Assembly: GCA_902774915.1 (NCBI GenBank)
Contig: CACYKH010000014.1
Location: 1-64,000, forward strand
Reading direction: 5' to 3'
Source: an uncultured Lachnospiraceae bacterium
GTDB lineage: Bacteria; Bacillota; Clostridia; Lachnospirales; Lachnospiraceae
DNA length: 64,000 nt
Position 1 is the stretch's first letter. Every line of letters starts with the position of its first letter. Of this stretch, positions 1-6,288 are shown one piece after another. The translations under genes and the position numbers were made by a program. A model generated the notes under the pieces. That model made no database searches and had not been told where the DNA came from. It worked only from the letters and a program-made list of their open reading frames with translations.

Positions 1-1
1 C

Positions 2-214
2 AACGGAGCCACCTATGATCTTTATTTCTGGCTGCAAGAAAACAGCTACAAATACGGTTTTATCTTCCGTTACCCTGGAGATAAAACCGACATCACGGGT
101 GTTGCCGAGGAAGTATGGCATTATCGGTATGTTGGCGTTGAGGCAGCCACAGAGATGTATGAAAAAGGGCTGTGCTTGGAGGAATATTTGGCAGAAAGGC
201 AGGCAGAGCAATGA
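2..214 (+). CDS. VanY-type D,D-carboxypeptidase, C-terminal fragment
   Basis: The reading frame is open from the window edge and gives the last 70 residues of a peptidase M15 (VanY/DacB) protein. The signature end of the family is visible: an RYP motif at fragment residues 23-25, then E37-x-W-H40-Y-R-Y-V-G, where E37 and H40 correspond to the catalytic Glu and a zinc-ligand His. Members trim the terminal D-Ala from peptidoglycan stem peptides outside the membrane. The usual Pro between E and W is Val here. The stop overlaps an ATG (CAATGA) that opens only seven codons, so the coupled downstream gene has been lost. No other van genes are visible, so a glycopeptide-resistance role cannot be claimed. 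Confidence 0.8.
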   Translation, partial: NGATYDLYFWLQENSYKYGFIFRYPGDKTDITGVAEEVWHYRYVGVEAATEMYEKGLCLEEYLAERQAEQ

Positions 215-451
215 AAAGATTGAAAATGTTCTGAAATATGCTATGCCTGGAACACGTGTTTATCTCAATCTGTAATGTGAAAACAATTGGCCAGTGCTCT
301 ATCTCCGCAACATATCGGCAAAAAGAAAATGTCGGTGTATGTTACTTTTTTGTTTGAAAAATGACTTTACGAAGAATTTACAAAATTTATATTATAGGAT
401 TTACAATTGTGCGATAGCATACTCTACATAAATGATTAAGGAGCATTGTAT

Positions 452-859
452 ATGATTTATTGTGTTGAAGATGATAACAATATTCGAGAATTAATGATTT
501 ATACACTTCAAGCATCAGGTTTTGAAGCTTGTGGTTTCCGAGATGGTGATTCATTTTGGGAAATGCTTAAAGATAAAAAACCGGAGCTTGTGATACTTGA
601 TATTATGCTTCCGGGCGAAGATGGAATAAGTATTTTGAAAAAATTAAGGTTGTCTCCAACCACTGAAGATATACCGGTTATCATGGCTACTGCTAAGAAT
701 AGTGAGTATGACACGGTGATCGGGCTTGATAGTGGAGCGGATGATTATCTTGCAAAACCTTTTGGAATGATGGAAATGGTTTCGAGAATTAAAGCTGTAC
801 TCAGGCGTAGCAATCCAGGTAATAAAGCAGGTGAAATAAGGTGTGGAAGTATTCAGTAA
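452..859 (+). pseudogene. Response regulator truncated after the receiver domain
   Basis: The ATG at 452 has an AAGGAG eight bases upstream and is preferred to the TTG at 446. The 135 residues form a complete CheY-like receiver: acidic EDD near residues 6-8, phospho-acceptor Asp in VILDIMLPGEDG, conserved Thr/Ala in MATAK and the KPF lysine near residue 105. Output-domain regulators of the OmpR family continue into a winged helix beginning with a sequence like GEIRCGSIQL; here translation stops exactly there. No sensor kinase is adjacent. It is most likely the 5' remnant of an OmpR-type regulator joined to unrelated DNA. A functional single-domain receiver is the alternative. Confidence 0.7.
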
Positions 860-1004
860 AGTAATGGAACAGGTTGAAAAATTCGAGGAAAATGTTTCGT
901 ATGTAAAGGAACAGTCAACATACTATTATCCAAGTGGTGGATCAGAGTATGGTATGGTGGCTGAAGAAAATAAGTATAATGTAGGAACCCCAAATGATAA
1001 ATAG
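843..1004 (+). pseudogene. Short coding remnant joined to the response-regulator fragment
   Basis: This 53-codon frame overlaps the end of the regulator fragment and ends at TAG 1002-1004. It is Glu/Lys/Tyr-rich, ends in a plausible natural C-terminus (YNVGTPNDK) and is followed by a good terminator. It has no credible ribosome binding site and a stop lies just upstream in frame. I read it as the 3' tail of a gene whose front was deleted when the regulator was fused to it. The family is not recognised. Confidence 0.35.
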
Positions 1005-1052
1005 TATACTTGGGGGTTAGAATATAGTATTTAATTATTTGTTTGCGATTAC

Positions 1053-1085
1053 GGCTCTTGGTGATAATACCGAGAGCTGTTTTTT
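1053..1085 (+). terminator. Rho-independent terminator
   Basis: Stem GCTCTTGG (1054-1061) pairs with CCGAGAGC (1070-1077) with one G-T pair, and a T-run follows at 1080-1085. It lies 50 bases after the 53-codon remnant. Confidence 0.75.
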
Positions 1086-1122
1086 ATTTGAAAGTAGCGT
1101 GAATTATACAGGTAGGCCTTAA

Positions 1123-1233
1123 ACGTCTACTTTTGAGCCTAAATCGGATAAAAAATGGACTTTTTACGACCTTCCGCGGGATGAAATATTGTTTTATCAT
1201 ATAAGTGCAATTGAGATAGGTGGTAGTCACTAA
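1123..1233 (+). pseudogene. Possible coding remnant, 36 codons
   Basis: The frame between TAA 1120-1122 and TAA 1231-1233 reads like protein (KKWTFYDLPRDEILFYH) but has no start codon or ribosome binding site. It may be the tail of a deleted gene in this degraded stretch. The family is not recognised and chance is possible. Confidence 0.2.
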
Positions 1234-1285
1234 TGCTCCTAGGTTTTTAGCTTGAAGAATACTATGTATTCAAAAATTTCTTGAA

Positions 1286-1312
1286 AAGCAATTTTTATAC
1301 GAAAAATTGCTT
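1286..1312. repeat. Perfect 11-bp inverted repeat
   Basis: AAGCAATTTTT (1286-1296), five-base loop, AAAAATTGCTT (1302-1312). No T-run follows, so it is not an obvious plus-strand terminator. It sits alone in the gene-free stretch between the remnants and the structured region. Confidence 0.5.
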
Positions 1313-1483
1313 GTGCCGTCATTTTATTTCATAGAAACACCACTTATAATAGGCGACGAGGCAAAAATATAATTCACCTTCTGAGTTACAATTCTATATG
1401 AAAAAACACCTTTTCAGATTCTTTTCTTATTATCATTGGTGGATTATTATTGTACATGTAAAAACTGAATAGTCAATTACAGC

Positions 1484-1870
1484 GATGTGAAAATCTCGGG
1501 GTAATGCCTGGAACGAGAATCATATACTATCACTGCTACCACATTAGTAGTCTGAAGGATCGAGAGATGAAGGACGAGGCGTAGGATAGGATTTTAGTGA
1601 AGGGAGCAACATTATTGCGGGAGGATAATAAACCACAAGGGATATAGAAGAATATCCTGGTTCTCGAAACGGCAGTAGAGAAGATAGTGTCTGCAAGCAC
1701 AGCAGGGGCGTCGTGAACGAAAGGGATTAATTAATATTAATTCTGGATCGGCTCGCTGTAATTCCCAGTACACAGGGCGCAGATGGGCCTTGAAAGAGGA
1801 AATGTGTACCTTTTAAGATTATTGAAATGGTGGATAATCGATCAAAATGTGCTAGTCTTTTATGAAGACT
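1484..1870 (+). ncRNA. Candidate structured non-coding RNA
   Basis: No coding frame of useful length is present in this purine-rich stretch. Several stems can be drawn: a long-range 8-bp helix between CGAGAATC (1514-1521) and GGTTCTCG (1659-1666), a GGATAT/ATATCC hairpin at about 1640-1656, a GCAA/TTGC hairpin near 1607-1618 and a final AGTCTT/AAGACT hairpin (1854-1870) followed by T-rich sequence. Long structured RNAs in such elements include group II intron fragments and large phage or ICE RNAs. I see no group II domain V and no reverse transcriptase. The class is not recognised. Confidence 0.35.
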
Positions 1871-1912
1871 TTGTTTAATTAACAATGATTTTACATTAAG
1901 GAGGGCCGATAG

Positions 1913-2365
1913 ATGAATGGAAGCAATAACAGTGTGCAGAAAAGCTTCAGGCTCAATCTAAACAATCCGGATCATGCCAAGATATTTCAAAAACTTCAGA
2001 ATTATAATAAGAATATCTATAAGTCAGAAAGTATGCTGATAATTGAAGCTCTAAAATATTTTGTTACGCAGATTCCGCCGGAATTTGTTACGGAAGAAAA
2101 TGCTATTGAAGACAGACTAATTCATGAGTCAGAATTAAATGCTGCTGTCGATGATCTAAAGAAATATATGGATGATACTATTCACAGAGAGCTGATAGGT
2201 ATGATTATCGGAGCGGTGGGATTTCAAAGAGGTGTAAATGCAGACAGTGCCATTCAAAATAATCAATCCGTTCACAGTTCATCAAGTTCTACTAATGTTA
2301 ATGATATGAAAATGGATAAAGAGACTGAGGCGTTGCTAGAAGAGATTGATAGTAGATGGCGTTAA
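1913..2365 (+). CDS. Ribbon-helix-helix-like (ParR-type?) protein of the mobile element
   Basis: ATG follows GGAGGG by eight bases. Of 150 residues, the first 50 (KSFRLNLNN then two predicted helices, SESMLIIEALKYFV) have the beta-strand, helix, helix pattern of ribbon-helix-helix proteins such as ParR. The middle is helical and acidic. The tail (about residues 110-135) is Ser/Asn-rich and disordered, ending in a short acidic helix. ParR proteins bind centromere repeats and link them to ParM filaments. No parM-like gene is present. A dense TGTAAT half-site array starts 53 bp downstream and could be its target. The family assignment rests on pattern only. Confidence 0.5.
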   Translation: MNGSNNSVQKSFRLNLNNPDHAKIFQKLQNYNKNIYKSESMLIIEALKYFVTQIPPEFVTEENAIEDRLIHESELNAAVDDLKKYMDDTIHRELIGMIIGAVGFQRGVNADSAIQNNQSVHSSSSSTNVNDMKMDKETEALLEEIDSRWR

Positions 2366-2417
2366 TAGAATGTATGTGAAGTTTACTTACATCCTGTGCT
2401 TTAGTAAGTGGATTTCA

Positions 2418-2548
2418 ATTACATATATTTTCTGTAATCGAATTGCAATGATATTTTAGGTGATTATTCTGCATTGTAATGACATTACAGTTTTTTTATT
2501 ACATATGTATGTGCTGAGAGAAATAGATGTCGCCCAAATGTAATTACA
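2418..2548. repeat. Array of seven TGTAAT/ATTACA half-sites
   Basis: Half-sites start at 2418 (ATTACA), 2433 (TGTAAT), 2475 (TGTAAT), 2484 (ATTACA), 2498 (ATTACA), 2539 (TGTAAT) and 2543 (ATTACA). Some form tight inverted pairs: TGTAAT-GAC-ATTACA at 2475-2489 and TGTAATTACA at 2539-2548. The gene-free interval between the ribbon-helix-helix gene and the candidate oriT therefore looks like a protein-binding array (operator, centromere or relaxosome site). Confidence 0.6.
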
Positions 2549-2566
2549 TAATTCGAACGGGATATA

Positions 2567-2613
2567 ATAAATGATGACAACAGTGGTATTTGTATGTGAT
2601 AAATAATGACAAC
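2567..2613. repeat. Direct repeat next to candidate oriT
   Basis: ATAAATGATGACAAC (2567-2581) and ATAAATAATGACAAC (2599-2613) differ at one of 15 positions and are 32 bp apart. They lie between the TGTAAT array and the candidate oriT and may be accessory relaxosome sites. Confidence 0.5.
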
Positions 2614-2668
2614 TGAATATATTTGAATATTATATTGAGAATATTCGTGATTATGCTTATCCAGGGTC

Positions 2669-2726
2669 TTAGGGGGCCCCCTAACAAGATGCAAAATGGA
2701 AATGTAAAACATTTTGCGTATCTTGC
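2669..2726 (+). other. Candidate oriT with MOBP-type nic site
   Basis: A perfect 16-bp palindrome TTAGGGGGCCCCCTAA (2669-2684) is followed by an imperfect inverted repeat: CAAGAT-G-CAAAATG (2685-2698) against CATTTTG-CGT-ATCTTG (2710-2725). The right arm ends in TATCTTGCC, matching the YATCYTG^Y nic consensus of IncP/MOBP relaxases; the nick is predicted after G2725. The MobC-like gene starts 30 bp downstream, where oriT usually lies. No relaxase gene is visible. Confidence 0.55.
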
Positions 2727-2755
2727 CACTTACTGATAAGCATTTTTTAGTTTAA

Positions 2756-3133
2756 GTGGAAGGAAGTGATTTTACGAGTAAAGGAATTATAAAAGCTTTT
2801 AGGTTAAGTGAAGCTGAGGCGATGAACCTTGCAAACTCGGCTGCTTGTTATGGAATGAAGGAAAGTAATTACATCAGAAAATGTATAGCAAGAGGTCCTA
2901 AGGACAATAAGGAAATAGTAATACTTCTACATGACATTATGAATGAGCTGCAGCGTATCGGACGGAATATAAATCAGATAGTTAAGAATAATAATTCTGG
3001 TCTTTATCTTCAGGCTGACAAAGATGTTCTGCTTATATATATGAAGCGACTGAATGCAAGCGTTCAGGAAGTAAACAATAAGATTAACAAAATGAAATAT
3101 GATTATATGGAGGATTTTGAAAATGAAAAATAA
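2756..3133 (+). CDS. MobC-like relaxosome accessory protein
   Basis: The 125-residue protein has the bacterial mobilization (MobC) layout: an N-terminal DNA-binding part with FRLSEAEAMNLANSAACYGMKESNYIRKCI, then helices with the typical LQRIGRNINQIVKNNN signature near residues 66-80. MobC proteins bind oriT and help the relaxase melt and nick it. The only in-frame start is GTG 2756 immediately after a stop, with no clear ribosome binding site in front; it lies inside a 14-bp sequence repeated before the integrase. The next gene overlaps its end. A MOBP relaxase would normally follow and does not. Confidence 0.75.
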   Translation: MEGSDFTSKGIIKAFRLSEAEAMNLANSAACYGMKESNYIRKCIARGPKDNKEIVILLHDIMNELQRIGRNINQIVKNNNSGLYLQADKDVLLIYMKRLNASVQEVNNKINKMKYDYMEDFENEK

Positions 3134-3893
3134 AGAATTAGATTTTGACATCAAGATAGGATTAAACAAGGTTGAGGAAAACATAACAAACCTGACAGAC
3201 AAGGAAAGAGAAAGGGTTATCAGTGATTTAGAGAATGGAATGGGACCGGATGATATCATTCTCTACATGAATCAGTTCAGAGGTAATGATAAAAATTTAG
3301 ATTATGTTACGGATATGGTAAAAAAAGGTGTCTCCGTTTCGGCTGCTGTAAGGATTACAAAGAAGTATTGTTCAGATAATACAATTGATGCTGTGTTAAC
3401 ATGTATGGAAAATGGTATGCCGATTGCTACAATAGAGAAAGAGTATAGCAGAAAGTCGTTTGTTTCACGCATGATGAGCTATATGGAGGCGGTCAGAGAC
3501 TTCCGTGTTAACAAAGAAAATGGAAATTATGATGACTATGATGAGGGATCGGAATATAGTTCTGAGGAAAAAGATCTTTCAATGGGTAGTGACATAATAA
3601 TGGTTCTAAAGCATCTAAACCGAGACTTCATTGTTCAGGCTAGTAAAGGGATGACTGATAAAGAAGGCGCAATATTAATTCCATTTGTTAATGATCCATA
3701 TGAAGCAAATATGGAAAATGCATTACGAGCAGGGGTAAAAATGATTTTTGATCAGATACCTACAGTTGAAAGCGTAAATATTTATATAGGTGCTTCAGAT
3801 AAAATGATGGACGAGCTATTGGAGTTATCAACTCGTATTCCAAAAGACAAGATAACGGAATATGATAAGGAGGAATTACTGAACGATGAATGA
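3123..3893 (+). CDS. Unrecognised mobile-element protein
   Basis: ATG 3123 has GGAGG nine bases upstream and overlaps the end of the MobC-like gene by 11 bases, arguing for coupled translation; an earlier in-frame ATG at 3099 lacks a site. The 256 residues are acidic. Residues about 20-125 are predicted helical with short repeats of the type ENGMGPDDI, KKGVSVSAAVRI and ENGMPIATI. Residues 140-160 are a low-complexity acidic linker. The last 100 residues look like a separate alpha/beta domain (DFIVQASKGMTD, FVNDPYEANMENALRAG). No membrane segment, signal peptide or catalytic motif was seen. It takes the place where a relaxase would be expected, but I see no relaxase motifs (Tyr, HxHxH). Confidence 0.7.
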   Translation: MKNKELDFDIKIGLNKVEENITNLTDKERERVISDLENGMGPDDIILYMNQFRGNDKNLDYVTDMVKKGVSVSAAVRITKKYCSDNTIDAVLTCMENGMPIATIEKEYSRKSFVSRMMSYMEAVRDFRVNKENGNYDDYDEGSEYSSEEKDLSMGSDIIMVLKHLNRDFIVQASKGMTDKEGAILIPFVNDPYEANMENALRAGVKMIFDQIPTVESVNIYIGASDKMMDELLELSTRIPKDKITEYDKEELLNDE

Positions 3894-4080
3894 GCAGATG
3901 ACTTTGAATAATACTCCAGTATGGAACAGATATGTTCTTACAATAGTCGAAGCTGCGGAGTATTATCATATAGGCGAGAAGAAGCTTCGAAGCATAGTAG
4001 ATGAACATCCTAAAGCTGATTTTATAATAATGAACGGATTCTGGATGATGCATCCTATGTATAGAAAAACAATTAAATAG
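3886..4080 (+). CDS. xis: Tn916-type excisionase (Xis)
   Basis: The 64-residue protein has the winged-helix MerR-like fold of Tn916 Xis: W-x-RYVLTIVEAAEYYHIGEKKLRSIVDEH at residues 9-36 and the wing xFIIMNGFWMM at 43-54. Xis bends DNA at the element ends and favours excision by the integrase encoded next. ATG 3886 overlaps the end of the preceding gene by eight bases, with AGGAGG about 12 bases upstream. The order xis-int matches Tn916-family elements. A strong hairpin separates it from int. Confidence 0.85.
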   Translation: MNEQMTLNNTPVWNRYVLTIVEAAEYYHIGEKKLRSIVDEHPKADFIIMNGFWMMHPMYRKTIK

Positions 4081-4091
4081 TTTAAGTGGAA
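4078..4091 (+). repeat. 14-bp direct repeat copy (partner at 2748-2761)
   Basis: TAGTTTAAGTGGAA occurs at 2748-2761, overlapping the MobC-like start, and here at 4078-4091, overlapping the xis stop. A perfect 14-mer repeat within 1.3 kb of one element may be a shared binding site for Xis, Int or a regulator. Confidence 0.45.
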
Positions 4092-4095
4092 AAGG

Positions 4096-4147
4096 GTCCA
4101 GACCTTGTGTTAATATAGTCAGCATAAGGTCTGGACTCTCTGTTTTT
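4096..4147 (+). terminator. Terminator between xis and int
   Basis: GTCCAGACCTT (4096-4106) pairs perfectly with AAGGTCTGGAC (4126-4136), with T6 at 4142-4147. It would uncouple integrase transcription from the upstream operon or act as an attenuator 20 bases before the int start. Confidence 0.85.
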
Positions 4148-4166
4148 TAAGAAAGAGAGGACTATT

Positions 4167-5375
4167 ATGAGTGAAAAAAGAAGAGATAACAAGAATCGAA
4201 TCTTACATAATGGAGAGATTCAGAAAGCAGATGGAAGATACAGATTTAAGTATCAGGACATTAATGGCAGGACAAGCTATGTTTACAGCTGGCGTTTAGA
4301 TAAGAATGATCCTACACCCAAAGGAAAACCAAGGGATTTGTCTCTAAGAGAGAAGGAAAAACAGATTGAACAGGATTTGTTTAATCAGGTTGTGCCTAAT
4401 GGTGGGAATCTAACAGTTATCCAGCTGGTGGAGAAATATGTCAGTCTTAAAACAGGGGTTCGGCAGACAACGGTTACCGGATATAAAACGGTAATTAATG
4501 TATTAAAGAAAGAATCTTTTGGAAGGATTCGGATTGATAAGGTAAAAACCTCTGATGCTAAGGCGTGGTTGATCAAACTTCAGAAGAAGGATGGTAGAGG
4601 ATACAGTTCAATCCATTCTATAAGAGGAGTTTTGAGACCGGCATTTGAAATGGCTCTTAATGATGATCTGATACGAAAGAATCCATTTGCATTTGAACTG
4701 AGTTCTGTGGTGGTTAATGATAGTGTTATCAGAGAAGCTATCACAAGAAAGCAGGAAAGGGACTTATTAAAGTTTATTAAGGAGGATGCGCATTTTTGCA
4801 GATATTATGATGCTATCTACATACTGTTTAATACAGGACTTAGAATCTCTGAATTCTGTGGCCTTATTATAAAGGATATTGATTTTAAGAAAATGAGAAT
4901 CAATGTTGAAAGACAACTTCAGAGATCGAGTAATATGGAGTACATCATAGAAAAGCCTAAAACTGAAAGTGGAACTAGGTTTGTTCCGATGACCAAGGAA
5001 GTTGCAGAGTGTTTTAAGAATATTATTTCTAACAGAGAAAATCCTAAAGTGGAGCCGATGGTTGATGGTATAGTTGGATTCTTATGTCTTGATAAGAATG
5101 ATATGCCTATGGTTGCTCTTCATTGGGAGAAGTATATGCAGCATATAAGAGAGAAGTACAATAGCATTTATAAGGTACAGATGCCGTGCGTCACTCCACA
5201 TGTATGCAGACATACCTTCTGCAGTAAGATGGCAAAGTCAGGAATGAATCCCAAGACACTTCAGTACATTATGGGGCATGCTGATATAAGTGTTACACTA
5301 AATACATATACGCATGTGAATTTTGAAGATGCCCAAAGTGAGATGGAAAGATTATCTTCGGTGCAGGCTTTGTGA
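4167..5375 (+). CDS. int: Tn916-family tyrosine integrase
   Basis: This 402-residue recombinase inserts and excises the element. The N-terminal arm-binding domain (about 1-75) closely resembles Tn916 Int (MSEKRRDNKNRILHNGE, SYVYSWRL, LSLREKEKQIEQD). A core-binding domain spans about 80-180. In the catalytic domain (190-400) Arg is in NTGLRISEFCGL, Lys in the KTESGTRFVPM strand, H-x-x-R in TPHVCRHTFCSKMA, the late His in MGHADISVTLNTYTH, and the nucleophile is the Tyr of NTYTHV. AAGAGAGG precedes the ATG. The product looks intact. It lies next to the right end, 360 bp before the phosphatase gene that appears to be its target. Confidence 0.93.
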   Translation: MSEKRRDNKNRILHNGEIQKADGRYRFKYQDINGRTSYVYSWRLDKNDPTPKGKPRDLSLREKEKQIEQDLFNQVVPNGGNLTVIQLVEKYVSLKTGVRQTTVTGYKTVINVLKKESFGRIRIDKVKTSDAKAWLIKLQKKDGRGYSSIHSIRGVLRPAFEMALNDDLIRKNPFAFELSSVVVNDSVIREAITRKQERDLLKFIKEDAHFCRYYDAIYILFNTGLRISEFCGLIIKDIDFKKMRINVERQLQRSSNMEYIIEKPKTESGTRFVPMTKEVAECFKNIISNRENPKVEPMVDGIVGFLCLDKNDMPMVALHWEKYMQHIREKYNSIYKVQMPCVTPHVCRHTFCSKMAKSGMNPKTLQYIMGHADISVTLNTYTHVNFEDAQSEMERLSSVQAL

Positions 5376-5445
5376 TGAGAAATGTTTTAGCGGTAGTCAA
5401 TCCGTAGATATATATTCTCAAAACACGAGGTGCACGCGAATGGGA

Positions 5446-5690
5446 TTTGCACCTTTTTGTGCACCTTTTGCCGGCAAAAATATGCTGATATTTGCCAATA
5501 TTTGCAAAAATACGTGTTGTAAATCTGTTGTACAAGCCTTTATAAATCAAGGAAAAACGAGGGAAATAGCTAATGATAAAAGTACTATTCGTATGCCACG
5601 GCAGGATAGAAAGCTATTATCATAAAGCTACATAAATACTTGATTTGCGGGATGGGAAGACGATGGTTTGCACCCCGTGTGCACCTTTTG
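5446..5690. repeat. Duplicated TGCACC-type repeats at the element end
   Basis: TTTGCACC-N5-GTGCACCTTTTG (5446-5470) recurs as TTTGCACC-N4-GTGCACCTTTTG (5667-5690), with a further GGTGCAC at 5429-5435. Direct repeats next to the core are typical arm-type binding sites of Tn916-type integrases. Each pair lies upstream of one copy of the duplicated gene start. Apart from these sites, the 357 bp between int and the phosphatase gene hold no gene. Confidence 0.55.
5573..5606 (+). pseudogene. Duplicated 5' end of the phosphatase gene (attachment-site scar)
   Basis: From ATG 5573, 28 of 34 bases match the true phosphatase start at 5733, including the first 14. It encodes MIKVLFVCHGR before diverging and stopping after 20 codons. 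CHG is the usual form of this motif in bacterial phosphatases, whereas the intact gene has CWG. It is best explained as a core (att) sequence left by integration, possibly from an earlier or tandem element. Confidence 0.6.
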
Positions 5691-5732
5691 AAATGAAGTA
5701 AAAAGAAATCTTTTACAGGAGATTGAGAAACT

Positions 5733-6245
5733 ATGATAAAAGTACTGTTTGTATGCTGGGGCAATATTTGTAGATCCCCAATGTGTGAGTTTGTTTTTAA
5801 AGATTTGGTAAAGAGAAAGGGTGTGGAGGATAAGTTCCACATTGAGTCTCGTGCCACACATACTGATGAGATTTGGAATGGGCACGGTAATCCGGTATAT
5901 CCACCAGCTAAGGAGAAAATGGCTGAGCATGGCATTTCCTGCAAAGGCAAGAGAGCTCAGCTGCTTATTCAGTCTGAATACAATGATTATGATTATATAA
6001 TCGGAATGGATGATCTGAATTTAAAGTGGATGAAAAGAATCCTGAAGGCAGATGAAACCTCACAGGGTTTTGATAGTGCAGAGGCTAGAAGAGGACAGAA
6101 GATTTCTCTTCTTATGGACTACACAAATCGTCCCGGAAGTGTTGCAGATCCATGGTATACAAGAGATTTTGAAACAACCTACAGAGATGTTATAGAAGGT
6201 TGTGATGGATTTTTTAAGTACCTTGAAGATCAAAAGATGATATAA
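5733..6245 (+). CDS. Low-molecular-weight protein-tyrosine phosphatase
   Basis: The 170-residue cytoplasmic protein has the family P-loop C8-W-G-N-I-C-R14-S at the N-terminus (CX5R, nucleophilic Cys and phosphate-binding Arg) and the general acid Asp in VADPWYTRDF near residue 140. These enzymes dephosphorylate tyrosine or arginine; the Ile in the loop (CxGNICR) fits tyrosine phosphatases, while arginine phosphatases such as YwlE have Thr there. AGGAG precedes the ATG by ten bases. The first 14 bases of the gene match the integrase-proximal scar, so the promoter and perhaps the first codons were supplied by the element. Confidence 0.9.
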   Translation: MIKVLFVCWGNICRSPMCEFVFKDLVKRKGVEDKFHIESRATHTDEIWNGHGNPVYPPAKEKMAEHGISCKGKRAQLLIQSEYNDYDYIIGMDDLNLKWMKRILKADETSQGFDSAEARRGQKISLLMDYTNRPGSVADPWYTRDFETTYRDVIEGCDGFFKYLEDQKMI

Positions 6246-6288
6246 TGCGGAAAGTATTATTCGTTAGATTAGGAAGTATAGTTTTACA

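Larger units (their letters stand above)
1913..5732. mobile_element. Right part of a decayed integrative mobilizable element
   Basis: The stretch contains, in order, a ribbon-helix-helix-like protein, a candidate oriT, a MobC-like relaxosome protein, an unknown protein, a Tn916-type excisionase and integrase, and direct repeats abutting a duplicated gene start. All genes are co-directional and AT-rich. No relaxase, coupling protein or type IV secretion gene is visible, so it would need help to transfer, or the rest has been lost or lies left of the window. The left end was not identified; the fragments at 1-1900 may belong to it. Confidence 0.65.

Noticed and set aside
15-275. An 86-residue plus-strand frame at the window start
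   Set aside because: It is out of frame with the VanY-type peptidase, whose motifs are unmistakable in the frame from base 2.
2-859. A glycopeptide-resistance (van) cluster from VanY plus a response regulator
   Set aside because: Only a carboxypeptidase tail and a truncated regulator are present; no VanS, ligase, dehydrogenase or VanX is visible.
5323-5625. A 100-residue frame spanning the int end and attachment region
   Set aside because: It starts inside int in another frame and crosses the repeats; no coding character.
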